In this document: positions 16,863-24,738 of the stretch, one piece after another
How positions within the stretch are numbered: the stretch's first letter is position 1
How the letters are laid out: each line of letters opens with the position of its first letter
Source of the DNA: UBA7803 sp034522075
GTDB lineage: Bacteria > Pseudomonadota > Gammaproteobacteria > Pseudomonadales > Azotimanducaceae
Direction: 5' to 3'
DNA: 64,000 nucleotides
Assembly: GCA_034522075.1 (NCBI GenBank)
Contig: JAXHLO010000016.1
Span: 1-64,000, forward strand
Made by a program: the position numbers and the translations under genes
The notes under the pieces: model-generated
Databases searched by the model: none
What the model saw: only the letters and a program-made list of their open reading frames with translations
Told to the model about the DNA's origin: nothing

Positions 16863-19081
16863 CAGAAGCGCCCTCGCGCGCGGCGCTTCAGGCCGGCTTT
16901 CAGGTCATAAAGATAAAACGGCACCCGGTACAGCGGCGAGAACGTCCGCCCCACGGCTGCCAGATAGCGTTCCATGAGTTCGCGCCGACCCTCCCAGTGC
17001 AGCTTGTGGCAGAGGCGTTTCAGGTCTGACAGGCGTTTGGGCATGCTCACCCGGCCGTCGGTGAAGCGCGCCCGGGCCGTGTCGATGAGCGAGAACGCGA
17101 GCGTCCCGTCGTCGGTCCGGCGCACCAGCACGTTGCCGCCCGACAGATCACGGAACACCACCCCCACCCGGTGCAGCGTGACGAGCCAGGGCACCAGCGC
17201 GTCGAGAAACTCGTTCAGGGTCAGACCGTCGTAGCGTTCCTCGCCCGCCGCGTAGGCGGTGAAGTAGTCGCGCACCGAGCGGCTGCCGGTCTGATACTCG
17301 CAGATGTACCAGTTCTCGGTGAGCCCGGCGCCCTGGGCCCGCTCGAAATAAGCCACCGGCCGCGGGCTGTCGATGCCGCGGCGCAGAAGCTGGCAGGCGC
17401 CGCTGAAACTGCGCCGCGCCTTGGACGGCCGAAAGCGTTCGATCAGCCGTTTGTTGATGCGCAGCTTGATGGGTTGCTTGATGGCAAGCTGGCGGTGGGC
17501 GTCCACCGGATCCTGCACCGTCCAGATGGCATTGCGCGCTTTGCGCAGCAGCCCGCCGCGCGGCAGCTCGGCCACCCGCGCGGGATGCAGGGCGTCGATG
17601 AGTTGCTCGGCGTGCGCGGCATCCCGGGCGATCACCAGGCCCTGCCAGTCGGCGTCGCGATACGGGAAATACGTGCCGCCCGGCTCGTGCAGATTCACGG
17701 CCAGCGCCGGCACCGGCCGGGCCGATTCGTTGACTTCCACCGGGCGCGATGCCGGCCAGCGCAGATACAGCGGCGCTTCCGTCGCCAGGCGCGGCTCAGG
17801 CGGGCACGCCCCGTCCTGGGCCAGGATCTGTGCGGCTGCCAGATCCGTCGCGGCGTAGATATCGGTCAGGAAAGCGGCGGCGCCATTGCGCGTCCAGACC
17901 ACGTGGGTGAGGTGGGTGTCGGATTCGAAGGCGTGCACCTCCAGGCCGTCCCCCGAGACCAGCCGGCCCGCATAGCGGCTGCCGGGAATGACGGCATTGA
18001 ACTGTGCCAGCGCGGCAAAGGCGGCGCGGGGGCGGTAGCTGTCCGCCGGCCCGTGCACGGTGCCGTAGAACGTGACCAGTTCTTCCGTGCCGTCGGGATT
18101 GCCTGGGTCGTCGATGAGGCCTTCCCGGCTGCTGATCAGCGGCCCCCAATAGACCCGTTCCATGGCGCCGGATGCCGCGGTCAGTACCAGATAGCGGGTC
18201 AGATAGTCCGCCTGCTTGGCTTCCACATTGGGCAGCTTGCGGGCGATGCGCGGGTGGGTCCAGGACACGTAGCTGTTCCACAGCGCGCCGACGCCGTAGC
18301 GTTCGGCGGCGTGGCGCAACTGCCGCGCCTTCTTCACCAGGTTGAGCTTGAGCACGCCGGTCAGCAGGCGCCCGCCCACGTGCGGGTCGTAGACCTCGGG
18401 CTCGATCACCCGTTCGACGAACAGGTTGTCGGTGCACACGTCCGGGACGCGGCCGCTGCGCCGCATCAGGTGCAGCAGGCCCACGGTGTACAACGGCTCG
18501 AAGTCGGTGACGTTGGGGCCGCAGATGGTCAGATCATGGCGGCGCGCTGCGTCGAAGGCGCTGCCCCACGCGGCCACGAACCCTGGCAGGGAATACCCGG
18601 CCCAGCGCCGGCGGTTGACGGTGGAGCCGAACTCCACCGCGTCCAGCCGTGGGCCGTAGCGCCCCAGCACGTCTGCCACAAAGCTGCGCCAGCGCGCCTG
18701 CGCAGCGTCGCCGGGCATCTGCTCGGCGGCGTCCTTCGGCTGCACCAGATGCAGCAGCACGGCGAAGTCCGCATCCAGCAATGCATTGAGGAAGCGATCG
18801 ACGTGGTTGGATTCACTGCCGTAGGTGTAGTCCACGCGCACCTGGGTGATGCCCAGCTCTCGCAGGCGCGCGATCACGTAGTCGTCGCTGTCCGCGTCTG
18901 CGGCGCTGGCCACACAGATGCCGCAGAAGTCCGCCGGCACGCGATGGTCTGCGGGCGGGCGATGGTTGGCTTCGAAGGGCTGGTGGCCGAGCAGCACATG
19001 ACCCACGCAGGCGCGCAGAAACCCGCGGGTTTCCCAGTTCCACGCTGACTGCCCCAGAAACCGGAATCCGCCGGCCGGCAT
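16862..19081 (-). CDS. Glycosidase-like domain fused to a lipopolysaccharide-kinase domain
   Basis: 739 residues. The start at 19081 is set by AAGGGGG spaced 7 bases before ATG; an upstream frame to 19171 lacks support. Residues about 1-450 look like a TIM-barrel glycoside hydrolase of the GH39-like clan (LGITQVRVDYTYGSESN, RYGPRLDAVEFGSTVNRRRW, YWGPLISSREGLIDD). The place of the clan's usual Asn-Glu acid/base pair reads Ser-Thr, so hydrolysis is doubtful. Residues about 500-739 are an InaA/KdkA/WaaP-type kinase: ENWYICEYQTGSRSVRDYF, catalytic FRDLSGGNVLVRR and metal-binding SLIDTARARF. The kinase half should phosphorylate a sugar of LPS core or lipid A. A cytoplasmic or inner-leaflet site is likely, as there is no signal peptide. 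The frame is fully intact. Confidence 0.8.
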   Translation of the reverse strand: MPAGGFRFLGQSAWNWETRGFLRACVGHVLLGHQPFEANHRPPADHRVPADFCGICVASAADADSDDYVIARLRELGITQVRVDYTYGSESNHVDRFLNALLDADFAVLLHLVQPKDAAEQMPGDAAQARWRSFVADVLGRYGPRLDAVEFGSTVNRRRWAGYSLPGFVAAWGSAFDAARRHDLTICGPNVTDFEPLYTVGLLHLMRRSGRVPDVCTDNLFVERVIEPEVYDPHVGGRLLTGVLKLNLVKKARQLRHAAERYGVGALWNSYVSWTHPRIARKLPNVEAKQADYLTRYLVLTAASGAMERVYWGPLISSREGLIDDPGNPDGTEELVTFYGTVHGPADSYRPRAAFAALAQFNAVIPGSRYAGRLVSGDGLEVHAFESDTHLTHVVWTRNGAAAFLTDIYAATDLAAAQILAQDGACPPEPRLATEAPLYLRWPASRPVEVNESARPVPALAVNLHEPGGTYFPYRDADWQGLVIARDAAHAEQLIDALHPARVAELPRGGLLRKARNAIWTVQDPVDAHRQLAIKQPIKLRINKRLIERFRPSKARRSFSGACQLLRRGIDSPRPVAYFERAQGAGLTENWYICEYQTGSRSVRDYFTAYAAGEERYDGLTLNEFLDALVPWLVTLHRVGVVFRDLSGGNVLVRRTDDGTLAFSLIDTARARFTDGRVSMPKRLSDLKRLCHKLHWEGRRELMERYLAAVGRTFSPLYRVPFYLYDLKAGLKRRARGRF

Positions 19082-19204
19082 CGGTTTCCCCCTTGGTCGC
19101 GGGCCGGCCTGCAGCGCCGGCAAAGGGGCGGAGGTTACCACAGCGCCGCGGGGCGGGCGGTTGACAGCCACCGGGAAAGTCCCTTACATCGAAGGCTTTC
19201 GCAG

Positions 19205-19300
19205 TAGGAGCGACCTCCAGGTCGCGATCTGGGTGTGGGAGCGATCTCCAGATCGCGATCTGGAGATCGCTCCCACTCGCGACCTGGAGGTCGCTCCAAC
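19205..19300. repeat. REP cluster 7, with a perfect 42-nt REPIN
   Basis: A single GTAGGAGCGACCTCCAGGTC unit is followed by a perfect palindrome at 19235-19276 with two 20-nt arms around a central GC, then an inverted CGACCTGGAGGTCGCTCC. It precedes the LLM gene and is the cleanest copy in the window. Confidence 0.92.
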
Positions 19301-19334
19301 AAAAATTGAAAATTGGTTTCTGAGGGGAGACTGC

Positions 19335-20570
19335 ATGAAATTCACCTGGTTCAACCTGATGCCCTGGCCCCATCTGCCCGACGACTTCCGCGAGCAGCAC
19401 CGTTCGGTGTGGGTGGATATTCCCAGCAGCCTCTACGACCCGGTGAAGGGCCATGAGGTCTACAACACCTATCTGGACGAGCTGGAATACGCCGAGAGCC
19501 TGGGCTACGACGGCATCGGGGTGAACGAGCATCACGCCAACGCCTACGGTCTCATGCCCTCGCCCAACATCATGGCCGCCAGCCTGGCGCGGCGCACGTC
19601 GAAATCGGCCCTGGTGGTGCTCGGTAATTCCATCGCCCTGTACAACCCGCCCATCCGCGTGGCCGAGGAATTCGCCATGCTCGACGTGATCTCCGGCGGG
19701 CGGCTGCTGGCGGGCTTTCCCGTGGGCACTTCGATGGACACCAACTACTGCTACGGACAGATCCCCGCGCTCACCCGCGAGAAATACAAGGAAGCCCACG
19801 ACCTGATCATCAAATGCTGGGAGGAAGACGAGCCGTTCGCCTGGAACGGGCGTTATACGCAACTGCGTTACGCCAACTGCTGGCCGAAGCCGATTCAGAA
19901 GAACCCGCCCATCTTCATTCCCGGCGGCGGGTCGCTCGAGACCTACGACTTCTGTCTCGACTACGACTACGTCTACTGCTACCTGAGCTTCTCCGGCTAC
20001 AAGCGCGCCAAGCAGCTCATGGACGGCTACTGGGCGCGGGTGGAAGAGCGCGGCAAGGATCTCTCGCCCTACCGCGCCGGCTTCGCCCAGACCATCGTGG
20101 TCGCCGAGACCGACGCGGAAGCCGAACGCGACTACCGTCAGCACATCGATTATTTCTACAACCGCTGCCTGCACGTCTACCCGGGCTTCGCCGATGCCCC
20201 CGGCTACCGCACCATCAAGACCTTGAAGGCCAACGTCACCAGCCAGATGACCCGCCAGGCCCTCGGCGACGTCGCGAAGATGAGCTGGGATCAACTGGTC
20301 AACGACGGCTACGTCATCGCCGGCAGCCCCGACACGGTGGTGGAACGCATGAAAGATCTGATCACGTCGCTGCGGGTGGGCAACATCTTCTGCCTGCTGC
20401 ACGTGGGCGACATGCCGAAAGACAAGTGCCTGCGCTCCACGGAACTGTTCGCCCGCGAGGTCATGCCCCGGCTGCGCGACATGTGGCCCGACTACGCCGA
20501 CGACGACCGCTTCTGGATTCATCCCATCGACCAGGCGCCCCGCGCGGCCGCCGCAGCGGTGGAGGCTTGA
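19335..20570 (+). CDS. LLM-class flavin-dependent oxidoreductase (long form)
   Basis: 411 residues. The start at ATG 19335 is supported by GAGGGGAG 5 bases upstream. The open frame continues upstream only through REP sequence. Luciferase-like TIM barrel: MKFTWFNLMPWPHLP, GYDGIGVNEHHANAYG (conserved EHH), SGGRLLAGFPVGTSMDTNYC and WAFDYD-like SLETYDFCLDYDYVY. It most resembles FMNH2-dependent limonene/alkane-type monooxygenases. The stop is 2 bp before the hydrolase gene, so the two are likely cotranslated and may handle consecutive steps on a hydrophobic substrate. Confidence 0.88.
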   Translation: MKFTWFNLMPWPHLPDDFREQHRSVWVDIPSSLYDPVKGHEVYNTYLDELEYAESLGYDGIGVNEHHANAYGLMPSPNIMAASLARRTSKSALVVLGNSIALYNPPIRVAEEFAMLDVISGGRLLAGFPVGTSMDTNYCYGQIPALTREKYKEAHDLIIKCWEEDEPFAWNGRYTQLRYANCWPKPIQKNPPIFIPGGGSLETYDFCLDYDYVYCYLSFSGYKRAKQLMDGYWARVEERGKDLSPYRAGFAQTIVVAETDAEAERDYRQHIDYFYNRCLHVYPGFADAPGYRTIKTLKANVTSQMTRQALGDVAKMSWDQLVNDGYVIAGSPDTVVERMKDLITSLRVGNIFCLLHVGDMPKDKCLRSTELFAREVMPRLRDMWPDYADDDRFWIHPIDQAPRAAAAAVEA

Positions 20571-20572
20571 GC

Positions 20573-21373
20573 ATGGACAGCAGACTGATCGACGTCCCCG
20601 GCCCCGACGGCGTGGTATCACGCATCCGCGTCTACCAGGCCGGCAGCGGCCCCGACCTGCTCTTCCAGCACAGCGCCGGCGGCCTGCTGCCGGATGATCC
20701 GTTCCTCACCGGGCTGGCGGAGCACTTCAGCGTCCACGCGCCCCTGTTGCCCGGGTACGAAGACTCGGAAGGCGGCGACCACCTGCGCAGCATGCTCGAC
20801 TTCACCCTGCACGCCTTCGATGTGTGGAAAGCCCTGGGCCTCGAGCGGCCGCTGCTGGCAGGTCATTCCATGGGCGGCATGATCGCCGCCGAGATGGCCG
20901 CCGTCGCACCCGACAGCGTCGGCCGGCTGGTGCTCATCTGCCCCGCCGGACTGTGGCGCGACGATGCACCGGTGACGGACCTGTTCGCCGCCCTGCCCTT
21001 CGAGCTGCCGGGCCTGCTGCTGCACGACCCGGAGCGCCACGGCCATCTGCTGTCCTCCGGCGGCGACTTCAACGACCCGGAATTCCTGACCGAGTTCATG
21101 GTGGGCAACGCCCGCCGTCTCGGCACCGCGGGCAAGCTGCTGTTTCCCATTCCCGACCGCGGCCTGGCCAGCCGGCTGTACCGCATCGACGCCGCCACCC
21201 GCATCATCTGGGGCAAAAGCGACCGCATGATCGACCCGGTGTATGCCAGCGACTTCGAGCGGTTGATCCGCCGCGCCGAGGCCACCATCATCGAAGAGGC
21301 CGGCCACATGGTGCCCTACGAGCAGACCGGCCGGGTGGTGGAGATCATCACCGAACTGCGGGATGGCCCATGA
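20573..21373 (+). CDS. Alpha/beta hydrolase
   Basis: 266 residues. Oxyanion region FQHSAGGLLPDDPF, nucleophile GHSMGGMIAAEMA, Asp in WGKSDRMIDP and catalytic His in EEAGHMVPYEQT. It resembles meta-cleavage product or epoxide-type hydrolases. It sits between an LLM monooxygenase (2 bp upstream) and a sirtuin (ATGA overlap downstream), forming a three-gene operon. The substrate is not deducible. Confidence 0.88.
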   Translation: MDSRLIDVPGPDGVVSRIRVYQAGSGPDLLFQHSAGGLLPDDPFLTGLAEHFSVHAPLLPGYEDSEGGDHLRSMLDFTLHAFDVWKALGLERPLLAGHSMGGMIAAEMAAVAPDSVGRLVLICPAGLWRDDAPVTDLFAALPFELPGLLLHDPERHGHLLSSGGDFNDPEFLTEFMVGNARRLGTAGKLLFPIPDRGLASRLYRIDAATRIIWGKSDRMIDPVYASDFERLIRRAEATIIEEAGHMVPYEQTGRVVEIITELRDGP

Positions 21374-22128
21374 GCGACGCGAGCGACATCGAGCAACTGC
21401 AACGGCTGATCGACGACGCCCGGCGCATCGTCTTCTTCACCGGCGCCGGCATCAGCACGGAATCCGGCATTCCGGATTTCCGCAGCCCCGGCACGGGCCT
21501 GTGGAACAAGATCAAGCCGATCCAGTTCCAGGATTTCATGGCCAGCGAGGAAGTCCGCCAGGAATCCTGGCGCCGGCGCTTCACCGGCGACCGCGCCATG
21601 GAAGGCGCCAAGCCCAATACCGGCCATCGGGCCATCGCCCAACTCACCGAGGCGGGCAAGACCGAGGCCGTGATCACCCAGAACGTCGACAACCTGCATC
21701 AGGCCTCCGGCGTGCCCGACGACAAGGTCATCGAACTGCACGGCAATGCCAGCTATGCCACCTGCCTGTCGTGCCACATGCGTTACGAAATGGCCGACCT
21801 GGAAGCGCAGTTCCACAAGCACGAGCGCGTCGATCCGTGCGCGCGCTGCGGCGGCATCATCAAGACCGCCACCATCTCCTTCGGCCAGGCCATGCCCGAG
21901 GACGCCATGGCCCGTGCCCAGGCGGCGGTGGAAGCCTGCGATCTGTGCGTGGTGGTGGGGTCGTCGCTGGTGGTGTATCCCGCTGCCGGTTTTCCGGAAT
22001 ATGCGAAACGGCTGGGCGCGGGTCTGGCCATCCTCAACCGCGAGGAAACGCCGCTGGATCCCCTGGCCGACGTGGTCGTGCATGAGGAGATCGGCCCGAG
22101 TCTGGGGTATGTGGTGGGGATCAACTAG
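21370..22128 (+). CDS. NAD-dependent protein deacylase, Sir2 family
   Basis: 252 residues. NAD-binding motifs GAGISTESGIPDFRSP and ITQNVDNLHQASG, and the catalytic His in VIELHGNASYATC. A zinc ribbon uses two Cys pairs (CLSCHM and CARCGG), and GSSLVVYPAAGFP binds ribose. It should remove acetyl or acyl groups from lysines using NAD. Its ATG overlaps the hydrolase TGA by ATGA. The last 40 bases (about 22087-22128) are duplicated 440 bp downstream inside the toxin-antitoxin debris. Confidence 0.93.
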   Translation: MSDASDIEQLQRLIDDARRIVFFTGAGISTESGIPDFRSPGTGLWNKIKPIQFQDFMASEEVRQESWRRRFTGDRAMEGAKPNTGHRAIAQLTEAGKTEAVITQNVDNLHQASGVPDDKVIELHGNASYATCLSCHMRYEMADLEAQFHKHERVDPCARCGGIIKTATISFGQAMPEDAMARAQAAVEACDLCVVVGSSLVVYPAAGFPEYAKRLGAGLAILNREETPLDPLADVVVHEEIGPSLGYVVGIN

Positions 22129-22140
22129 GTGAACCGCATC

Positions 22141-22452
22141 ATGACTATTCGAAACACTGGAATGAAACGCCGCCCGACCCACCCTGGCGAAATGCTGCGG
22201 GAGGACTTCCTGCCCGATTACGGGCTATCGGTCTCCGCTTTGGCGGAGGCGATTGGTGTGTCCAGGCAGTCCGTTAACGAGCTCCTGCGCGAGCGCCGTA
22301 GCTTGAGTCCCGAGATGGCTCTCCGGCTATCGCGTCTTTTTGGCAACACGCCCGAGTTCTGGTTGAACGCGCAGCGGGCGATCGATCTCTGGGAAGCAGC
22401 CGAGGCGCTGAAGGACGACGTGGCCCGGATTCAGCCTCTTCATGCCGCCTGA
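22141..22452 (+). CDS. higA: HigA-type HTH antitoxin, orphan
   Basis: 103 residues. XRE helix-turn-helix of the VapI/HigA group: PTHPGEMLREDFLPDYGLSV, ALAEAIGVSRQSVNELLRER, LSPEMALRLSRLFGNTPEFW. HigA normally follows its HigB toxin; here the gene upstream is the sirtuin and no complete toxin is adjacent. Only a RelE-type C-terminal scrap follows. A GTG at 22129 is an alternative start right at the sirtuin stop, suggesting translational coupling if used. Confidence 0.85.
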   Translation: MTIRNTGMKRRPTHPGEMLREDFLPDYGLSVSALAEAIGVSRQSVNELLRERRSLSPEMALRLSRLFGNTPEFWLNAQRAIDLWEAAEALKDDVARIQPLHAA

Positions 22453-22453
22453 C

Positions 22454-22567
22454 ATGGATGCTGACGATCTATTCGAAGAGCGGGACCGGTTCAATTCCGG
22501 CCCACGTTCTTCGGCAGATCCGAAAGGAGATCGGCCCGAGTCTGGGTATGTGGTAGGGATAAACTGA
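22454..22567 (+). pseudogene. Chimeric fragment: RelE-type toxin tail joined to a sirtuin tail
   Basis: Bases 22454-22525 match the C-terminal end of the RelE-like toxin at 23337-23402 (frame WMLTIYSKSGTGSIPAHVLR). Bases 22527-22567 match the last 40 bases of the sirtuin at 22087-22128, one base shorter. The junction falls in GGAGATC, which the fragments nearly share. No intact gene results. Confidence 0.7.
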
Positions 22568-22692
22568 CGGCGAGAGTCATAATCGGCGCACAGCCACGCC
22601 TGAGACATTTGCAGTAAGCTGATAGCAGAACCATTGTCGTCGGGCCGTAGATCAGCCCGAAACGTGCTTTGATTGGCGGCCAGGTGAAAGTC

Positions 22693-23010
22693 ATGAGCCT
22701 GAGAATGATCAAACTTCGATTACGAATCCTGGTCGAGGCAGACGACAATGGGTTCCATGCGTATTGTCCGGAGCTGCAGGGCATACACGTTCACGGCGGA
22801 ACCGAAGCTGAAGCTGTCGAACACGCCAAGGTGGCTGCAAATCTGTATATACAATCCCTGATCAAGCACGATGACCCGATTCCCTTAGGGGTCGTGGAGC
22901 AGGATGTTTCATTCGGCGATCTCGTCGGCGAGTTCGTCCGGAAACTCAAGCGCCCTGGCTCAAAAATCGTACCTCGAAGAAGTGTACGTCAGCTTCGCAA
23001 CGCGGCGTGA
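22693..23010 (+). CDS. hicB: HicB-family antitoxin, without adjacent HicA
   Basis: 105 residues. HicB partial RNase H fold: LRILVEADDNGFHAYCPELQ, IHVHGGTEAEAVEHAK, VAANLYIQSLIKHDDPIPLG, and a C-terminal basic extension. HicB normally binds the small RNase HicA, which is encoded next to it. No HicA precedes or follows directly; a possible HicA N-terminal scrap is about 1.1 kb downstream at 24090. The start at ATG 22693 is preferred over 22669 by alignment of MSLRMIKLRLRILVE. Confidence 0.75.
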   Translation: MSLRMIKLRLRILVEADDNGFHAYCPELQGIHVHGGTEAEAVEHAKVAANLYIQSLIKHDDPIPLGVVEQDVSFGDLVGEFVRKLKRPGSKIVPRRSVRQLRNAA

Positions 23011-23109
23011 GCGAGCCCGGCCGCACCAACCATCCATTCCCCGTCATGTCTCTGCCGAAGTTGCTTCTCATTATCGGATCGCAATATACGGCAATGCCGT
23101 ATGGTTGCC

Positions 23110-23434
23110 CCGTGCTCACCTTCATTGAGACTCGGCTGTCCACGCGGTTGGTCCAAGAGTATCTATCCGATGGAAGAGCACGGCGCTGTTCTAGCACGGG
23201 CTGTCGAACGCCGGGAAGCAGGCGCAGTCATTCGATACCGGAGGTGTCAGGAAGTTTCGGGTAGCCGCCCTGGGGTAGGGGCAAAAGTGGTGGCTATCGA
23301 CTCATCTATTATCTGGGTCGCCCGAAGGGTGTGGTATGGATGCTGACGATCTATCCGAAGAGCGAGACCGACTCGATTCCGGCCCACGTTCTTCGGCAGT
23401 ATCCCAGAGGAAGTCGAACGTGACCAGCCGCTAA
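23110..23434 (+). pseudogene. RelE/HigB-like toxin, frameshifted
   Basis: Joined frames read LTFIETRLSTRLVQEYLSD, a middle block equivalent to ALVERPEAGAVI, then GYRLIYYLGRPKGVVWMLTI and YPKSETDSIPAHVLRQ. That is the course of a RelE-superfamily mRNA interferase paired with NadS/HigA antitoxins. At least three shifts (near 23170, 23240 and 23270) separate the pieces, so no toxin can be made from this sequence. The NadS-like antitoxin follows about 30 bases later, the usual order. Confidence 0.68.
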
Positions 23435-23461
23435 CGCGATGTTGGTGACGAGATTCCCGAA

Positions 23462-23682
23462 GGGATCGTGGACGAGCGATGGAGAGCATCGGCGGCTCAA
23501 CGCCGAGCGCCGGCATTGATCCGGAGAAAACGGGCCTGTCCCAATCAAGATTTGCGAAAGCCCCTTGGGTTGTTCGAACCCTACAAGACTGGGAGCAGGG
23601 GCGCCGCGCGCCGTCTGGGGCAGCTCGGACGTTGCTGCTAATTGCTGAGCGCAATCCCGAAGCTTTGCTGGACGTGGCATGA
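23462..23682 (+). pseudogene. NadS-like HTH antitoxin, N-terminus damaged
   Basis: The C-terminal half is clear: TGLSQSRFAKA (helix 2), VVRTLQDWEQGRRAPSGAA (recognition helix and wing) and LLLIAERNPEALLDVA-stop. This is the signature of NadS-type antitoxins encoded after RelE-like toxins. The first 25-30 residues do not align in one frame, and helix 2 lacks about two residues of the usual LGVSVRTLQ. Confidence 0.62.
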
Positions 23683-23697
23683 CAATGGTCGCGCCAC

Positions 23698-23778
23698 GTG
23701 TACTTGGGCGTATCACCCGCCGGCCGCTTGCTCGCTGTCTCAAACATAGAGGTCGACGATAGAATCAGGCAATTAGCC
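23698..23778 (+). pseudogene. BrnT-like toxin C-terminal scrap
   Basis: YLGVSPAGRLLAVSNIEVDD then RIR resembles the penultimate strand of BrnT toxins (GMSS.GRLLVVVHTERGD.IRIIS). Only about 27 residues remain, fused in frame to the antitoxin. The catalytic N-terminus is absent. Confidence 0.45.
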
Positions 23779-24042
23779 ATGCGCCAGGAATACGATTTCA
23801 GCAAGGGAGAACGAGGCAAATTCGCGAAGCGCTACCGCGAGGGGACCAACATCGTTGTTCTAGATCCAGAACTGAGGAAGTCCTTTCCCAACGATGAGGC
23901 CGTCAACGAAGCGTTACGCGAGTACCTTGAGATCGAAGAAGAAGCCTGCGACGGGGGACGCCTAACTCCTGCTTGCAGCTACCGGCCATGCAACTGCGAC
24001 GATCCGCTGACCATGGCGCGCGAGCATCTGCAACGCGCATGA
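23779..24042 (+). CDS. BrnA-like antitoxin with altered C-terminus
   Basis: The start at ATG 23779 gives MRQEYDFSKGERGKFAKRYR, the typical N-terminus of BrnA-like ribbon-helix-helix antitoxins and related DUF proteins. VVLDPELRKSFPNDEAVNEA follows as the RHH-like segment. The natural end should be near IEEEA. The frame then runs through unrelated sequence into a 75-bp copy of the nearby phosphotransferase gene (CDDPLTMAREHLQRA) and stops there at 24042. The C-terminal 30 residues are therefore borrowed. Confidence 0.6.
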   Translation: MRQEYDFSKGERGKFAKRYREGTNIVVLDPELRKSFPNDEAVNEALREYLEIEEEACDGGRLTPACSYRPCNCDDPLTMAREHLQRA

Positions 24043-24072
24043 GCGCCGGCCTGGGTGGAATCTCTGGCGGCC
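23976..24072. repeat. Partial duplication of the APH-like gene
   Basis: Bases 23999-24072 match 25121-25194 with about three differences. Looser similarity extends back to 23976 (CCGGCCATG). The duplicated piece is the coding region PLTMAREHLQRA...APAWVESLAA of the phosphotransferase 1.1 kb downstream. One difference creates a TGA that ends the upstream frame. Confidence 0.85.
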
Positions 24073-24084
24073 GCCACGACCGTC

Positions 24085-24180
24085 TGCAACCAGCTCAAAG
24101 GCAAGACGTGCCAAGAGTTGACCACTGCCCTCGAGAAAGACGGTTGGCCGGTTGATGCGGTTATCAAACTTGATATCCTT
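24085..24180 (+). pseudogene. Possible HicA toxin N-terminal scrap
   Basis: QLKGKTCQELTTALEKDGW resembles the HicA start (KGKTPRELI.ALEKDGW). The following expected SHxxY histidine segment is absent; the frame goes on as PVDAVIKLDILW. Short match, moderate support. Confidence 0.4.
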
Positions 24181-24233
24181 TGGCTGCTGGGACCGCTTGC
24201 TGTGCCCCGACGATTCGAGAGTTGCTCAACATC

Positions 24234-24404
24234 GTGATCCAACGACCCACCATCAATGATCTAAGGGCCAAGGCATTCAAAGACCCCAACGTCCGCAAGG
24301 AGTACGATGAACTCGCTCCTTCGTTCGAGATGAGGCGCCGAATGATTGCCTTACGAAAAGCAGCCGGTCTGACGCAAGAGCAGATGGCGAAGCTGGTCAG
24401 GTAG
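24234..24404 (+). pseudogene. HTH antitoxin (HigA/XRE type), truncated by a frameshift
   Basis: The GTG start gives MIQRPTINDLRAKAFKDPNV then RKEYDELAPSFEMRRRMIAL and RKAAGLTQEQMAKLV, the first half of a HigA-like antitoxin whose toxin is a phage-type RelE. After 24400 the helix that should read like SRKSNIARLES continues out of frame (SRKQQD, then RNRHPEIQTATV). The DNA-binding domain is thus cut after helix 2. The upstream toxin is missing. Confidence 0.62.
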
Positions 24405-24479
24405 CCGGAAGCAGCAAGATTGAGCCACTCGAATGAGCCGAAATCGTCACCCCGAAATTCAAACCGCGACAGTAACGCC

Positions 24480-24682
24480 TGCAGACAGAGCTGGAAGGTG
24501 AGCTCCGAAGACGGCAAATCGGGGGTCATCGACCTTGAAGAGCAGCTCTGGGGCGAGGTCTTTGAACCCCTCAAGGACACGGAGCAGTTCAAGTCTTTCC
24601 GGTGGACGATGAGCTTGAACTATCGTCTGGCCCACTGGAGCAGATTTGGCGCCGGAGTTCCTTGACCAGAACTGCGCCTAGC
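24480..24682 (+). pseudogene. DUF2442 protein, frameshifted
   Basis: EDGKSGVIDLEEQLWGEVFE then PLKDTEQFKSF is the DUF2442 core. After a shift near 24600-24622 the expected ending VDDELE.IVWPTGADLAPEFLD can be read in another frame up to TAG at 24680-24682. DUF2442 proteins are small and often sit with DUF4160 partners in toxin-antitoxin-like pairs. No partner is seen. Confidence 0.65.
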
Positions 24683-24738
24683 AAGGGAATGCGACTTGCC
24701 GCGGGCACGCCACTCGCCAATTCACCACCCATCCCGAC

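Noticed and set aside
17171..19048. 625-codon plus-strand frame
   Set aside because: Antisense shadow of the glycosidase-kinase gene in high-GC codon phase.
18813..20621. 602-codon minus-strand frame opposite the LLM gene
   Set aside because: Antisense shadow of an intact plus-strand gene with recognised motifs.
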